Assembly: GCA_002238925.1 (NCBI GenBank)
Contig: MPNH01000026.1
Span: 1-64,000, forward strand
Length of the DNA: 64,000 nt
Reading direction: 5' to 3'
Source: Spirochaetaceae bacterium bin103
GTDB lineage: Bacteria; Spirochaetota; Spirochaetia; SZUA-6; Bin103
Shown in pieces: positions 6,254 to 15,430 of this stretch. The notes below the pieces were generated by a model that worked only from the letters and a program-made list of their open reading frames with translations, was not told where the DNA came from and did no database searches. How positions within the stretch are numbered: position 1 is the first letter of the stretch; each line of letters opens with the position of its first letter. Made by a program: the position numbers and the translations under genes.

Positions 6254-9040
6254 TCAGAAGCGGAGGTCAGGATGCCCCGAGATTGTGTCTCTGGGAATTA
6301 GTTCGCCGAGGGTCGTGCAGCGGTGATCGAATTCGCTCTGGTTTACGCGGTGGTACTGCCATCGGATGCCGGACTGGCGCTCGACCCGCTGGCACCACTC
6401 CTGCATTGCAGCGTCCTTTTGCTCGGTGCCTTCCCAGACGCGGCCTTTGGTCTCGATGATCCAGTTGACTTCGCCGGCGGTGCCCTGTTGCACGGCCACC
6501 CAGTCCGGATAGTAGAAGCCGATGGCGCCGCGCGGTTTCAGGTAGTCGACTCGGAAGGAGCTTGCCGAGTTGCCCTGTTCGGTCGTGCCCAGTGCGGCGA
6601 ACCGTGCGACGTCGGCCGCCCGGTCGAGGAACTCGGCGAAGCTGCGCTCGAAGCTGTTGTAGGTGGCGACATAGTTGAACACCGTCTTGCGCGCCACCAA
6701 GGGCGGCAGATCACGCCGCCAACTGAAGGGATTGGTTTGCGAGAGTCGAAAGTCGGCCTTGTCAAACTCCAGCGCACGGTGCTCGACCGTGAGCGCGCCG
6801 ATTACGCGTGCCAGATACCTCGCGATACCGTCCTGCAATTCTGGTCGCGCCAAGTGGGAGCGAAACGCCTCGTCATTGGTATCGATCCGCCTTCCGAAAC
6901 AACGCGTGGCGACGTACTCGCGCACGACCGGGTACAAGTCTGCGAAGCGGTTCGGCAGCCGGGCCTGCTCAATCACCTTGTTGGTGATGCGCGCCAAAGA
7001 CTCTCGGATCGGCGGCGACGGTCCGGCCACGACCGCCTGATGCACCTCGGTCTCAGTGGTGACGAACTCCAGCTTCAAAGGAATGCCGAATCTCTCATCC
7101 AACTCGTCTTGATCGAATATCGCACCCAACGACGATACGCGCAGATCCGAAAGCTTACGAACGTCGTGGGTCAGGCTGGGCTTGGTCAGCGGGATCCCGA
7201 TGTCATACTCGATCCGCTCCTTCACCGGCTCGATGACAACCGGAAGCACCGGCGGCTTGGTTGTGCTGGCTACCCCCACGCCCTCTGCTTCCAATTGCTC
7301 GCGGAGAACGGCGAGCAGATTGCGGGTGCCCAACACCTCCAGCGTCTGCGTCCGATCCGGGCTCACCTGCGGCATCAGCCGTAGCCCACGGCCGATCACC
7401 TGCTCCGGCAGAATCTTAGCCTTGGAGGTGAACGGGCGCAACCCCAGCACCACCGTCACGCTGCGCACATCCCATCCTTCGCGCAGCATCATTACACTGA
7501 CGATCGCCTTGATCCTGCTCTCGGCGCGGTCGATGTCGCGCGCCGCCTGCCGCGCCGCGTCCAGGTCTTTCCTGGTGATCTCCCCTTTTGAGTCGGTGTG
7601 GATGACCAGCACCTCGGACTTCCGGAAGCCAAACTCCGCGGTTCGCCACAGATGCTCGCCGAGCGCGTCGGCGTAGGCGTTCTTCTCCGCCATGATGAAC
7701 AGCACCGGTCTGATGCCGAGCCTTCGGTATGCCGTGCGATGTTCCCGCCACCGCTGTACCGCGGCGCGCAGCCAGTAACCGTATTTCTCGGCAACGTTCG
7801 CCCTGGTGACCCGCTCGGGATCGGCGTCCGGTTGGTCCCGATCCGCCTGATTGGTGACGATGAGGGGCGCCTTGACGATGCGGTCCTCCACCGCCTGAGC
7901 CAGCGGGTAGTCCACCACCGTCCATGGGAAGTACATCCCGTTCTGGTCCTTCGGCGTGGCGGAGAACTCGAGCCAGGCGGCGAGGCCGTTCGGCAGCGCT
8001 TCATGGATGTCGAGCAGCGACTGATTCCAGGTCAGGTCGTCGTCGTGCACGTGGTGTGCCTCGTCATTCAGCACGACTATGTCCGGTAGCGACCTCACCC
8101 GCTCTCGCATGGAACGCTGACCGGCCGCGGCCGAATCCTGAGCTGGATTCTTGCCGAGTAGCGCGTCGACCGCGTTGGCTGGCGTCCACTCCTGGTCGCG
8201 TGACGGATAGAGGTGGTGGATGTTGGTGAGAAACAGGTTTCCGGATGGATCTGGCTCCGTGGCCTCTCCACGCAGGATCACCTTCTGCGCAAAGCTCGTC
8301 TTCCATTCTGGAGGGATGAGCGGCAGTTCGTGGAATATGCGGTTGTTGGCGAAGTCCTTTTCCAGCCGCTGGTAGACGATCACGTTTGGCGCCACGATCA
8401 GGAAGTTGGTCGAGAGGTCGGAGCCCGGCACGCACCGCTTGTGGAAATGAGACCACACGACGGCCATCGCCATCACCCAAGTCTTGCCTGAACCGGTTGC
8501 CAACTTGAAACAGAAACGTCGCAGGTTCTCCGGCGGCAGGTCCTGGATGCCGTCGGTGTCCAGTTCCGGCACGTAGCGGCGAAGCTGCCGCCTGCCGTCC
8601 ATCGTGGTCTGAAACGCGATGTTGTTGGCGAACAGATCTTTGCGGTAGATCGTGCCATACGCTTCGATGAGCGCTTTCGCGTCGCGCTGGTCGGCGATCT
8701 CGATCAGCCACGCCAGGGTCTCGATCGCCTCCCGTTGGCCGAAGTAGTACCGGAACGGCAGGTCGAACCCGGCGACTTCATGATCTTCGTCGAACCAGTA
8801 GGCGAAGAGGCGCCTGGTGATCTGAGAGGCGCCCGCGTACCTCGCGTCGCGCCAAGCGTCCACCCCGGTGCGAATCTTCGGCGTCAGCAGCAGCTCGCTG
8901 GGGCGACGCCCGTTGGTGTCCTCGCGCCAGCCGGTCGGCGCGGTGTCATCCTTGACCAGATAGGACTCCGGGCGCTCCCACAGGCGCCGCCCCGGGATCT
9001 CCGGCAGATCCCGATCGTACCCGACGACCGCCTCAGCCAT
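6254..9040 (-). CDS. Type III restriction enzyme Res-like helicase/endonuclease
   Basis: Encodes 928 residues. It is an SF2 helicase with a Walker A (ATGSGKTWVMA, around residue 183), a DEAH box (VLNDEAHHV, around 326) and a motif VI region (EQVIGRGLRLM). A C-terminal PD-(D/E)XK nuclease has PDW then WIIETKGR near residues 840-860. This matches the type III Res family, close to what is annotated as BPTD_3080-type. It would cut DNA after ATP-driven communication between Mod-bound sites. The ATG at 9040 overlaps the HEPN stop by eight bases, so translation is coupled. It is the last gene of the operon. All catalytic motifs look intact. Confidence 0.85.
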   Translation of the reverse strand: MAEAVVGYDRDLPEIPGRRLWERPESYLVKDDTAPTGWREDTNGRRPSELLLTPKIRTGVDAWRDARYAGASQITRRLFAYWFDEDHEVAGFDLPFRYYFGQREAIETLAWLIEIADQRDAKALIEAYGTIYRKDLFANNIAFQTTMDGRRQLRRYVPELDTDGIQDLPPENLRRFCFKLATGSGKTWVMAMAVVWSHFHKRCVPGSDLSTNFLIVAPNVIVYQRLEKDFANNRIFHELPLIPPEWKTSFAQKVILRGEATEPDPSGNLFLTNIHHLYPSRDQEWTPANAVDALLGKNPAQDSAAAGQRSMRERVRSLPDIVVLNDEAHHVHDDDLTWNQSLLDIHEALPNGLAAWLEFSATPKDQNGMYFPWTVVDYPLAQAVEDRIVKAPLIVTNQADRDQPDADPERVTRANVAEKYGYWLRAAVQRWREHRTAYRRLGIRPVLFIMAEKNAYADALGEHLWRTAEFGFRKSEVLVIHTDSKGEITRKDLDAARQAARDIDRAESRIKAIVSVMMLREGWDVRSVTVVLGLRPFTSKAKILPEQVIGRGLRLMPQVSPDRTQTLEVLGTRNLLAVLREQLEAEGVGVASTTKPPVLPVVIEPVKERIEYDIGIPLTKPSLTHDVRKLSDLRVSSLGAIFDQDELDERFGIPLKLEFVTTETEVHQAVVAGPSPPIRESLARITNKVIEQARLPNRFADLYPVVREYVATRCFGRRIDTNDEAFRSHLARPELQDGIARYLARVIGALTVEHRALEFDKADFRLSQTNPFSWRRDLPPLVARKTVFNYVATYNSFERSFAEFLDRAADVARFAALGTTEQGNSASSFRVDYLKPRGAIGFYYPDWVAVQQGTAGEVNWIIETKGRVWEGTEQKDAAMQEWCQRVERQSGIRWQYHRVNQSEFDHRCTTLGELIPRDTISGHPDLRF

Positions 9041-9458
9041 TGTTCGCCTCCGCAGTCAGGTCTTCGTCAGTGAACCCGCAGGTGAGCAGGTACCGTCGAA
9101 TACGTCCGACGAACGCGCGTGCCGAGCCACATTCGCGTTGAGCTTCCACATCCGAAAAGAACGTCGCCGCGTCGTAGTCGGCCGCCAGCCGGTCGTCCAG
9201 GCTAGCCGCGAGTTGCTTCGACCACTCGCGTTCGATCGCGCCGGTAAGTATGAGATGCTTGCCGAATAGCCCGCGCACTGACGAGTGGCTCTCAGCGATG
9301 ACATCGCGTACCGAAAGCGCCGCCTTGGCGGCGTGCAGGATGGCGTAATAGGCGCGAGCGACGGCGTCCTCGGGATAGCCCTCGCGTACCAGCAACTCCG
9401 CCGCCGACAGCGTTCTGGCCGCCCGGCGCCACTCGCCGAGCACCTCGTCCCGGTTCAT
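9033..9458 (-). CDS. HEPN-domain protein (candidate RNase toxin partner of MNT)
   Basis: Encodes 141 residues from the ATG at 9458, chosen because it overlaps the upstream stop by ATGA. The sequence carries the HEPN signature R-x6-H in RAYYAILHAAKAAL (about residues 36-49), on a helical scaffold typical of this family. HEPN proteins paired with a MNT nucleotidyltransferase usually form a toxin-antitoxin or abortive-infection module in which HEPN is an RNase. Here the pair sits between the methylase and nuclease genes of a type III system. RNase activity is inferred from the motif only. Confidence 0.75.
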   Translation of the reverse strand: MNRDEVLGEWRRAARTLSAAELLVREGYPEDAVARAYYAILHAAKAALSVRDVIAESHSSVRGLFGKHLILTGAIEREWSKQLAASLDDRLAADYDAATFFSDVEAQRECGSARAFVGRIRRYLLTCGFTDEDLTAEANNG

Positions 9459-9790
9459 AACACCGCCACCGCGTCGCGCTCCACTGCCCGCTGAAACGAG
9501 AATCTCTTCTCCTTCCGGTGCCGCCACTCGTCCTGTGTATAGGCCAGAATCGACGGCACGGCCCAGGACGTTGCCGCCAAGTCGTAACCGATGTCCCGCA
9601 GCATTCGCTTGAGGCCGCCGGCGTCGTTCCTGACGATGATCAGCACGTCCAGGTCGCTGTCCGGGTGCGCGTCGCCGCGCGCCTTGGAGCCGTAGATGAC
9701 CATGCGCAAGATCACGCCGGCGTGCCGTTCACGGAGCACCCGCCGGTATTCATCGAGCCAGATCTGCTCGTCGGGACTGAGATCGAGCAT
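9455..9790 (-). CDS. MNT-type minimal nucleotidyltransferase
   Basis: Encodes 111 residues beginning MLDLSPDEQIWLDEYRRVL. The polymerase-beta-like motif GSKARGDAHPDSDLDVLII is complete: GS, then the DLD pair that binds metal. MNT proteins modify their HEPN partner by transferring AMP and so neutralise it; here that role is inferred from the adjacent HEPN gene. The ATG starts two bases after the Mod stop (9793), and the gene ends in a 4-base overlap with the HEPN start. Tight spacing suggests matched expression of all four downstream products. Confidence 0.8.
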   Translation of the reverse strand: MLDLSPDEQIWLDEYRRVLRERHAGVILRMVIYGSKARGDAHPDSDLDVLIIVRNDAGGLKRMLRDIGYDLAATSWAVPSILAYTQDEWRHRKEKRFSFQRAVERDAVAVL

Positions 9791-9792
9791 GG

Positions 9793-11655
9793 CTACCGCA
9801 CCTCCAGGTCGAACGCCTGTGACGTATCGTTGCCAAAGATGTCGATCACCTTGACCAGCACCCGGTACGTGCCTGCCCGTTCGTAGGTGTGCCGGTCGGA
9901 GGTAAGAGACAGCTTGCGCTCCTTGCGCGTGCGGTAAGCCACCCATCCCTGCATGAAGGTGTCGCTGCGGAAATCCCAGTCGACCGCCCAGTAGTCGATG
10001 TAGTCCGGCCACTTCGTGATCTTGCTGCGCACCTCGTCCGGGATCAGTTCCGGGTTGGGGATCACGAAGTCCTTGAGCGCTACCTGGGCCGTGAGGTTCT
10101 CCGTACGCTCGACCACCGCTTCCAGGTAGGCCAGTTCAAAGAAACGCACGTCGCCCTTGTCGATCGCCTGCTGCTCCATCACCTCACGCGGTATCTGCAG
10201 GAGCATAAGCCTTACGCCCTTTGCCTTTGCGGCGTCAACTATCAAATCGTAGAGCCCCATCTCCCACTCCCAGCCCAGCACGTGCAACTCCTTCTGCCGG
10301 AGCGTGCGGCACTCGTCGACCGCGGCGTCTATCTCGTCGATGGTGACGGGCGCGTCCACCGCCCCGATGTGCACCATGGCGGTGTTCCGCCGGCCATGCA
10401 GGTGCGTCAGCCCGGGCAATGGCTGCGCGCCGTAGAGCTTAAGTATGAACGCAAGGTACTCGTAGAGCGCCTGTTCCATAGCTGGATTCATATCCGTATG
10501 GCCGAAAGTAACGCCCTGCCAGTACTGCCGCTCGTACTTTCCTAGGTTCAACACTTCAAACGGTTTGCAGTTCTCGATGCCAAGCAGCCGTTTGCGCGTC
10601 ACGTGGATACCCCAGCGCCCAAGGTCACACCCAATCCACCGTCGTCCAAGCTTCTCCGCTACCGCGAGAGTTGTCCCAGAGCCACAGAAGAAATCAGCCA
10701 CAAGACCTCCTGAGCGTGTCGTGGACTGTACGATACGGTGGAGCACCGCCTCCGGCTTCTGGGTTGGGAACCCGCAGTTCTCCGTACGATCGGCAGGCTG
10801 AAGCATTGAAATACGCCAAACATCATCAACGGTTCGCTCATCGGTCTCACGATACTTCACCCTTCCGTCTGCACCCTTCGCGTTGACGATAGCGCCCTTG
10901 TGCTTGTCCCATACCCTTACAAGCTGCCTTACACTTCCCTCGATGCGCTTTTCTCTTTGGGTCTCAAAGTGATATGCTTCACTTTTCCGGTACCATAATA
11001 TCAAATCATGGTTCGAAGCATAGCGATTTACGTTTCCTTGAAACTTGTTGTAATAGTACCAGACGATCTCATTAAGGAAGTTCTCTGACCCGAAGATCTC
11101 GTCAGATATTGAGCGGAGAATGTGGCCTACATGCCAGTCACAGTGCAAGAACAAGCTTCCTTGTGGTGACAGTAGGTCGCGGATTAATGACAGACGATCG
11201 GTCATCATAGCGACATACGAACTGATCCCTGAACCCCAAGTGTCTCGGTAGGCCTTCTCTTCGATGATAGTCTGTTTCTTGTTGACTTCCTCCCCAGATT
11301 CGCCAATAGATGTTGTGAATGAGAAGTCTGCCCCCGTGGCGAACGGCGGGTCAATGTAGATCAGATCGACCTTGCCGGAAAACTCTTCTATGAGCGATCC
11401 CATAACTAGCAGGTTGTCACCCCAGATCAGCTTGTTCTTCCAGCCGTCTTCGAACGTGTCTCCTTCGGAACCGAGGTAAACATCGAAAAGTGGCATTCCG
11501 GAGTTCTTCTTCACTTCGCGCGTCGCACGGCTCTCGTTGACGGTCTCGATCACCTGAAAGGGTAGGCTGACTCGTGGCACTTCCTTGAGCGTGCCGTCTT
11601 CGTTGTACTTGCCGGGCCAGACCAACTCGGTCCTGGTTATGTCGATCTTCGCCAC
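9793..11655 (-). CDS. Type III-like DNA methyltransferase (Mod)
   Basis: Encodes 620 residues. The catalytic motif DPPF (IYIDPPFATG, near residue 102) precedes the AdoMet-binding motif FFCGSGTTLAVAEKLG (near 325), the order of beta-class amino-methyltransferases such as type III Mod. The protein is likely to methylate adenine and supply sequence recognition for Res. The C-terminal 250 residues, with no named motif, probably include the target-recognition part. The gene begins 109 bases after the upstream helicase gene and is followed within two bases by MNT. A G/C dip around 10.5-11.3 kb suggests this part was acquired from a lower-GC source. Confidence 0.85.
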   Translation of the reverse strand: MAKIDITRTELVWPGKYNEDGTLKEVPRVSLPFQVIETVNESRATREVKKNSGMPLFDVYLGSEGDTFEDGWKNKLIWGDNLLVMGSLIEEFSGKVDLIYIDPPFATGADFSFTTSIGESGEEVNKKQTIIEEKAYRDTWGSGISSYVAMMTDRLSLIRDLLSPQGSLFLHCDWHVGHILRSISDEIFGSENFLNEIVWYYYNKFQGNVNRYASNHDLILWYRKSEAYHFETQREKRIEGSVRQLVRVWDKHKGAIVNAKGADGRVKYRETDERTVDDVWRISMLQPADRTENCGFPTQKPEAVLHRIVQSTTRSGGLVADFFCGSGTTLAVAEKLGRRWIGCDLGRWGIHVTRKRLLGIENCKPFEVLNLGKYERQYWQGVTFGHTDMNPAMEQALYEYLAFILKLYGAQPLPGLTHLHGRRNTAMVHIGAVDAPVTIDEIDAAVDECRTLRQKELHVLGWEWEMGLYDLIVDAAKAKGVRLMLLQIPREVMEQQAIDKGDVRFFELAYLEAVVERTENLTAQVALKDFVIPNPELIPDEVRSKITKWPDYIDYWAVDWDFRSDTFMQGWVAYRTRKERKLSLTSDRHTYERAGTYRVLVKVIDIFGNDTSQAFDLEVR

Positions 11656-11764
11656 TCTCGTCTCCTTGAGGAGTTTTCCGGATACCCAGCGCTGGCGCGC
11701 ATCACGCGACGGTGGAACCCGCTGTGCAGGTCACGAACCGCCTTTGCGACAAGCCGTCGCTGTG

Positions 11765-14632
11765 TCAACGCTCCACCCTGTCGATGATGCCGTCGGCGTG
11801 GCAGAGCGCGCGCAGGTCGCAATCCCGGCAGATCGCGGCTTCGGGCACTGTGGAGACTGCGAACTGACCGGTCTCGATGCGGCGAACCGTACGGTCGAAG
11901 TGCCGACCGGCCGCGTCGACGCGGTCCGGGCGGTGCGGCAGCGTCATCAGCGCATCCTCCCGGCGCGCCTCGGCAGTCCAGTAGAGCAGCAGTCGGTCGA
12001 CGCGCTTGCCATGCCGTCGCTCCAGGATGTGAGCGTAGGTGCACAGTTGCCGCTCGTAGCCGGCAATCAACGCCGGGCTACCGCGCGGCCGCGGCGAAGT
12101 CTTAAAATCGAGCAACTCCAGCTTGCCGTCCCCACCCAGCAGCAGATCCACCTTTCCAGATAGAATATAGTCGTCTTTTTCCAACGATACGTCTACCTCC
12201 GTGTCCACCACGCGGCGCATCTGGTCCCGATTCTCACGGAAGTAGTTGATCACTTGGCCGAATGCGGACTCCTTGGCCTGCTCGCCGATGGGACGCACGT
12301 CGGAGTGGCACAGAACCTGAAACGTGCGGTCGAACAAGGCGCGTACGTGTGGTTCCTCGACGGTGTCCAGCCGCCCGTCAAGGGCGATGCGGTGAAGCTC
12401 TTCGATCGACTGATGCACCAGCAGGCCGAAAAAGATGACCGCCGACCGCGATGGCGTGAAGCCGTACGCACGGAAGAACCGGTACTGCCGTGGACATGTC
12501 TCGTAGATCTTGAGATCGCCGGTGAAGCTGTAGGTTTTCTTGACGGGCATCCGTCGATGCGCCGTGAAGCGCTGCGCCGCCAGCAGGTTCTGCTGTACGT
12601 AAGGCCACTGCGGAAGCCCTTGCCAGATTGCGGCGAAGTGGTCCCGGGGCTGTTCGTGCGCGGTGAGCACAAGCAGCATCTGTGGTCGTGAGAATGCGAC
12701 GTAGTGCAGCCGCATACGGTCGAACAGGGTGATGCGGCGATCCGGTTCGAACAGCGGTCGCCGATAGAACCGCCTCAGGTCACGATCAATCTGTTTGGGG
12801 CTGGATAACCGGGCCGACAGCGACCCTACCACGACCACCGGGAACTCCAGTCCCTTGGCTTGATGGATCGTCATCACCTGCACGTGACCGTCGGGGAAGG
12901 GCCGATCGGGGTCCTCGTACTCGTTGATGCCGCCGTCGTATAGCAGGCGCAGAAAGCTGGCAAAGAAGTGAAGGCCGATGATCTCCCGGTTCCGATGCGT
13001 GACCACCGAGTAGTGGTAGTAGCCCTGAAACACGTTCAAAAGGTGGGAGTACGTCGCCAGGTTGCGCGCCGTGTTCTCGTTGCGGACGGCGCTTCGGAAC
13101 GGCTCCATTGCAAGAAGACGGAAAAAGTAGTCGGCTGGGCGCAGATCGAGAGTCTCTCCCTCTCGCAGCGCCGCGATTTGCGCCGTCCACCTCTGGAGCG
13201 CTTGCGCGAGCGGGTGCGGATCGCCGAAGCGCTGGGCGAGTTGCACGATGGCTTGATCTACGTAGCGCGCCAGCCGCGCCACCGTACCGCGCACTGTGCC
13301 GCGGCCGGCGCCGTGCCAGCCGAACAGAACCGCATAGCAGGCGACCAGCCAGCCGATCTCTGGTATCTCGAAGAAGGCCCTGGCGCGTGGACAGAACGCG
13401 GGAATGCCCTTGGCCGCGAGCGCGGCAAGGTACGCCCCGCTGTGGTCTTCCCGAACGCTGTGCAGCAGCAACGCGACCTGGGCGTAGTCGGTGATGACGC
13501 CACTGGTCTTCAGGAAGCAAACCAGATCGGCAAACCGAACCGCCTCGTCGCGGCCGTTGGTACCCCGGATGCCGATCACGGCCGGGTAGTCCGGCGGTGT
13601 TGTGCCAGGGTCCGCGGTGATGGTCTTGGCATGGCGAAAGGAACGGCCGGCGCCGTCGGTCCAGTCGGCGTTGCTCATCCAGCGATCGTAGCGCTCCACG
13701 ATCGCGCGATGCGATCGGTAGTTGGTCGTCAACATCACTGTTGCGCAGTTGGGAACTCGCTGCGGAAACTCCAGGATGTTGCGCACCGTGGCGCCGCGGA
13801 ACCGGTAGAGGCTCTGGTCCTCATCTCCCACGACGCACAGATTGCAGCGCGCACCCGCCAGTTTCAGCAGCAGCGCCTCCTGGACCTGGTTGGTGTCCTG
13901 GTATTCGTCCACCAGCAGGAATCGGCAGCCGGGAGACACGACGCGCGCGGTCGCCGGACTGTCGAGCAGGTCGTAGACGATCCGCTGAAGGTGTGCGAAG
14001 TCGACGCGGTTGGCAGCCAGCAGCGCTGCCCGATAGCGCTGATAGGCGCCGCCGACCGCGCTGAGGAACGCGTCCCCGGACGCCGCGAGCCGTACGGGAT
14101 CGATCAGTTCCTCGGCGATCTTGTCGAAGTAGCCGCGTACTCCCTCGATGGCCGTCCACCGAGTCTTCCACCGCGTCAAGTAGCGGCCGCCGTCGGGGCC
14201 GTCGGGCGATCCCGCAATCTCGTCGAAGTGATCGAAGATGAACAGGAGCTGAGTCAGCCCGTCCAGGGTCTCAAAGTTGTGGCCCAACTCGGTACGGTGC
14301 CGATGCCGGACGAGTATACGATGGCAGAGACCATGGATCGTCGAGATGGTCAACTCGGAGAGGTCGCCGTGGTATTGGACGGCGCGGGCTGCGGCCGCCA
14401 GCCGGTCGCGCATCTCGAACGCTGCCTTCTCGGTGAACGTGCACAGGACCACTTCGCGTGGCGTGGCCCGCCCCAGCAACAGCAGGTTCAGCGCGCGCAG
14501 CACGATGCTGTAGGTCTTACCTGATCCCGGCCCCGCGACGACCAGCAGCGGCCCGTCCAGATGGCCGACCACTTCACGCTGGCTGGCTGTAAGGTGCGGG
14601 TAGTGCGCGACGATGGCAGGCGCTACGGTCAC
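11765..14632 (-). CDS. UvrD-like helicase fused to a Cas4/AddB-type Fe-S nuclease
   Basis: Encodes 955 residues. The GTG at 14632 is chosen because it overlaps the radC stop (GTGA); the frame is open further upstream but there it is antisense-like noise inside radC. SF1 helicase motifs are Walker A (AGPGSGKT, about 33-40), DEYQD (about 239) and GDEDQSLYRFRGA. The C-terminal domain has a PD-(D/E)XK core (GKVDLLL then LELLDFKT, about 826-845). It is framed by four cysteines: one in CPRQYRF (about 711) and three in CRDCDLRALC (about 935-944), the Fe-S arrangement of AddB, Cas4 and Dna2. The protein is probably a DNA end-processing helicase-nuclease. It lies between radC and mod in one operon. 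Confidence 0.85.
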   Translation of the reverse strand: MTVAPAIVAHYPHLTASQREVVGHLDGPLLVVAGPGSGKTYSIVLRALNLLLLGRATPREVVLCTFTEKAAFEMRDRLAAAARAVQYHGDLSELTISTIHGLCHRILVRHRHRTELGHNFETLDGLTQLLFIFDHFDEIAGSPDGPDGGRYLTRWKTRWTAIEGVRGYFDKIAEELIDPVRLAASGDAFLSAVGGAYQRYRAALLAANRVDFAHLQRIVYDLLDSPATARVVSPGCRFLLVDEYQDTNQVQEALLLKLAGARCNLCVVGDEDQSLYRFRGATVRNILEFPQRVPNCATVMLTTNYRSHRAIVERYDRWMSNADWTDGAGRSFRHAKTITADPGTTPPDYPAVIGIRGTNGRDEAVRFADLVCFLKTSGVITDYAQVALLLHSVREDHSGAYLAALAAKGIPAFCPRARAFFEIPEIGWLVACYAVLFGWHGAGRGTVRGTVARLARYVDQAIVQLAQRFGDPHPLAQALQRWTAQIAALREGETLDLRPADYFFRLLAMEPFRSAVRNENTARNLATYSHLLNVFQGYYHYSVVTHRNREIIGLHFFASFLRLLYDGGINEYEDPDRPFPDGHVQVMTIHQAKGLEFPVVVVGSLSARLSSPKQIDRDLRRFYRRPLFEPDRRITLFDRMRLHYVAFSRPQMLLVLTAHEQPRDHFAAIWQGLPQWPYVQQNLLAAQRFTAHRRMPVKKTYSFTGDLKIYETCPRQYRFFRAYGFTPSRSAVIFFGLLVHQSIEELHRIALDGRLDTVEEPHVRALFDRTFQVLCHSDVRPIGEQAKESAFGQVINYFRENRDQMRRVVDTEVDVSLEKDDYILSGKVDLLLGGDGKLELLDFKTSPRPRGSPALIAGYERQLCTYAHILERRHGKRVDRLLLYWTAEARREDALMTLPHRPDRVDAAGRHFDRTVRRIETGQFAVSTVPEAAICRDCDLRALCHADGIIDRVER

Positions 14633-15312
14633 AACAGTCCCGCATTGCGGAAGCTGAAGGCGTCGTCCGGCGACACGATCAGATGGTCGACCACGCGCAG
14701 ACCGATGGTCTCGGCCGCCAGCACGACGGCGCGCGTGACCAGCTTGTCGTGCTCGCTGGGTTCCAGCTTGCCGCCGGGATGGTTGTGCGCCAGCACGATG
14801 GCCGCCGCTTGCCGCCGCAGCGCCGCCTCGACTACCCGGCGCGGATACACGGCAGCGCGGTCGACGGTGCGCTCCTGGAGGATCTCGACGCCATCGGTGA
14901 GAACCGCATTGGCGGAGACGAGGTACGCCACGCCGAATACCTCGTGTTGCATGCCGCCAATCCACATGCGCCAGAAGTCGTGTCGCCGTTGCGGGTCGGC
15001 GAGCAATTCGCGTGCTTCGGAGGTCTGTTGGAGGTAGAAGGTGGCGGCAGCGCGGATCACGTGTGAGGCGGACTCAGCGATCTCGCCGACGCCCGCCACC
15101 GACCGCAACTCCGACAACGGCGCATCCAGTACCCCGCGTACGTTGCCGAAGCGATTCACCAACTCCTTCGCGGCCGGCTTGGCGTCGCCGCGCGGTATGG
15201 CCAGCGTCAGCAGCAACTCGACGATCTCATGCTCGCCAAACCCCGCCAACCCGCTCTTGAGAAAGCGCTTGCGGAGGCGCTGCCGGTGCCCGTGGTAGTG
15301 CGGTCGTTCCAT
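14629..15312 (-). CDS. radC: RadC-family JAB/MPN protein
   Basis: Encodes 227 residues, normal for the family. An N-terminal helix-hairpin-helix region (FGEHEIVELLLTLAIPRGD) precedes the JAB domain, whose metal-binding motif HNHPGGKLEPSEHD is complete. RadC's biochemical role is unsettled, and the family is often found in phage-defence islands and on mobile elements. Here it is the first gene of the defence operon and overlaps the helicase start by four bases. A 96-nt cloverleaf-like repeat lies 23 bases upstream of its ATG and may affect expression. Confidence 0.85.
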   Translation of the reverse strand: MERPHYHGHRQRLRKRFLKSGLAGFGEHEIVELLLTLAIPRGDAKPAAKELVNRFGNVRGVLDAPLSELRSVAGVGEIAESASHVIRAAATFYLQQTSEARELLADPQRRHDFWRMWIGGMQHEVFGVAYLVSANAVLTDGVEILQERTVDRAAVYPRRVVEAALRRQAAAIVLAHNHPGGKLEPSEHDKLVTRAVVLAAETIGLRVVDHLIVSPDDAFSFRNAGLL

Positions 15313-15334
15313 GCTCGGCTAGCTGCGATTGTAA

Positions 15335-15430
15335 CCTGTGGAGCTTTCGACCGCACCGGGCAGACCGCCCTGCTAGTCTTCGACCAGCCGACCCATAGGG
15401 TCGAACACACTCATCGAAAGCCTCCACAGG
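15335..15430. repeat. 96-nt inverted repeat with three internal hairpins upstream of radC
   Basis: The outer arms CCTGTGGAGCTTTCGA (15335-15350) and TCGAAAGCCTCCACAGG (15414-15430) pair along their whole length apart from one bulged base. Inside are three consecutive hairpins: GGGC/GCCC (15358-15370), CTAGTC/GACCAG (15373-15387, one mismatch, TTC loop) and GACCC/GGGTC (15390-15402, ATA loop). The whole resembles a cloverleaf. It is outside any supported gene. It could be a structured RNA or leader, a regulatory cruciform, or a small mobile repeat. The rest of 15313-15822 shows no convincing gene. Confidence 0.6.

Noticed and set aside
12968-14524. Long plus-strand frame of over 500 codons
   Set aside because: It is antisense to the helicase gene, whose motifs are complete; its translation has low-complexity composition and no family pattern.
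14633-14965. N-terminal extension of the helicase into radC
   Set aside because: Composition there is that of an antisense or off-frame reading; the GTGA overlap at 14629-14632 gives the natural start.
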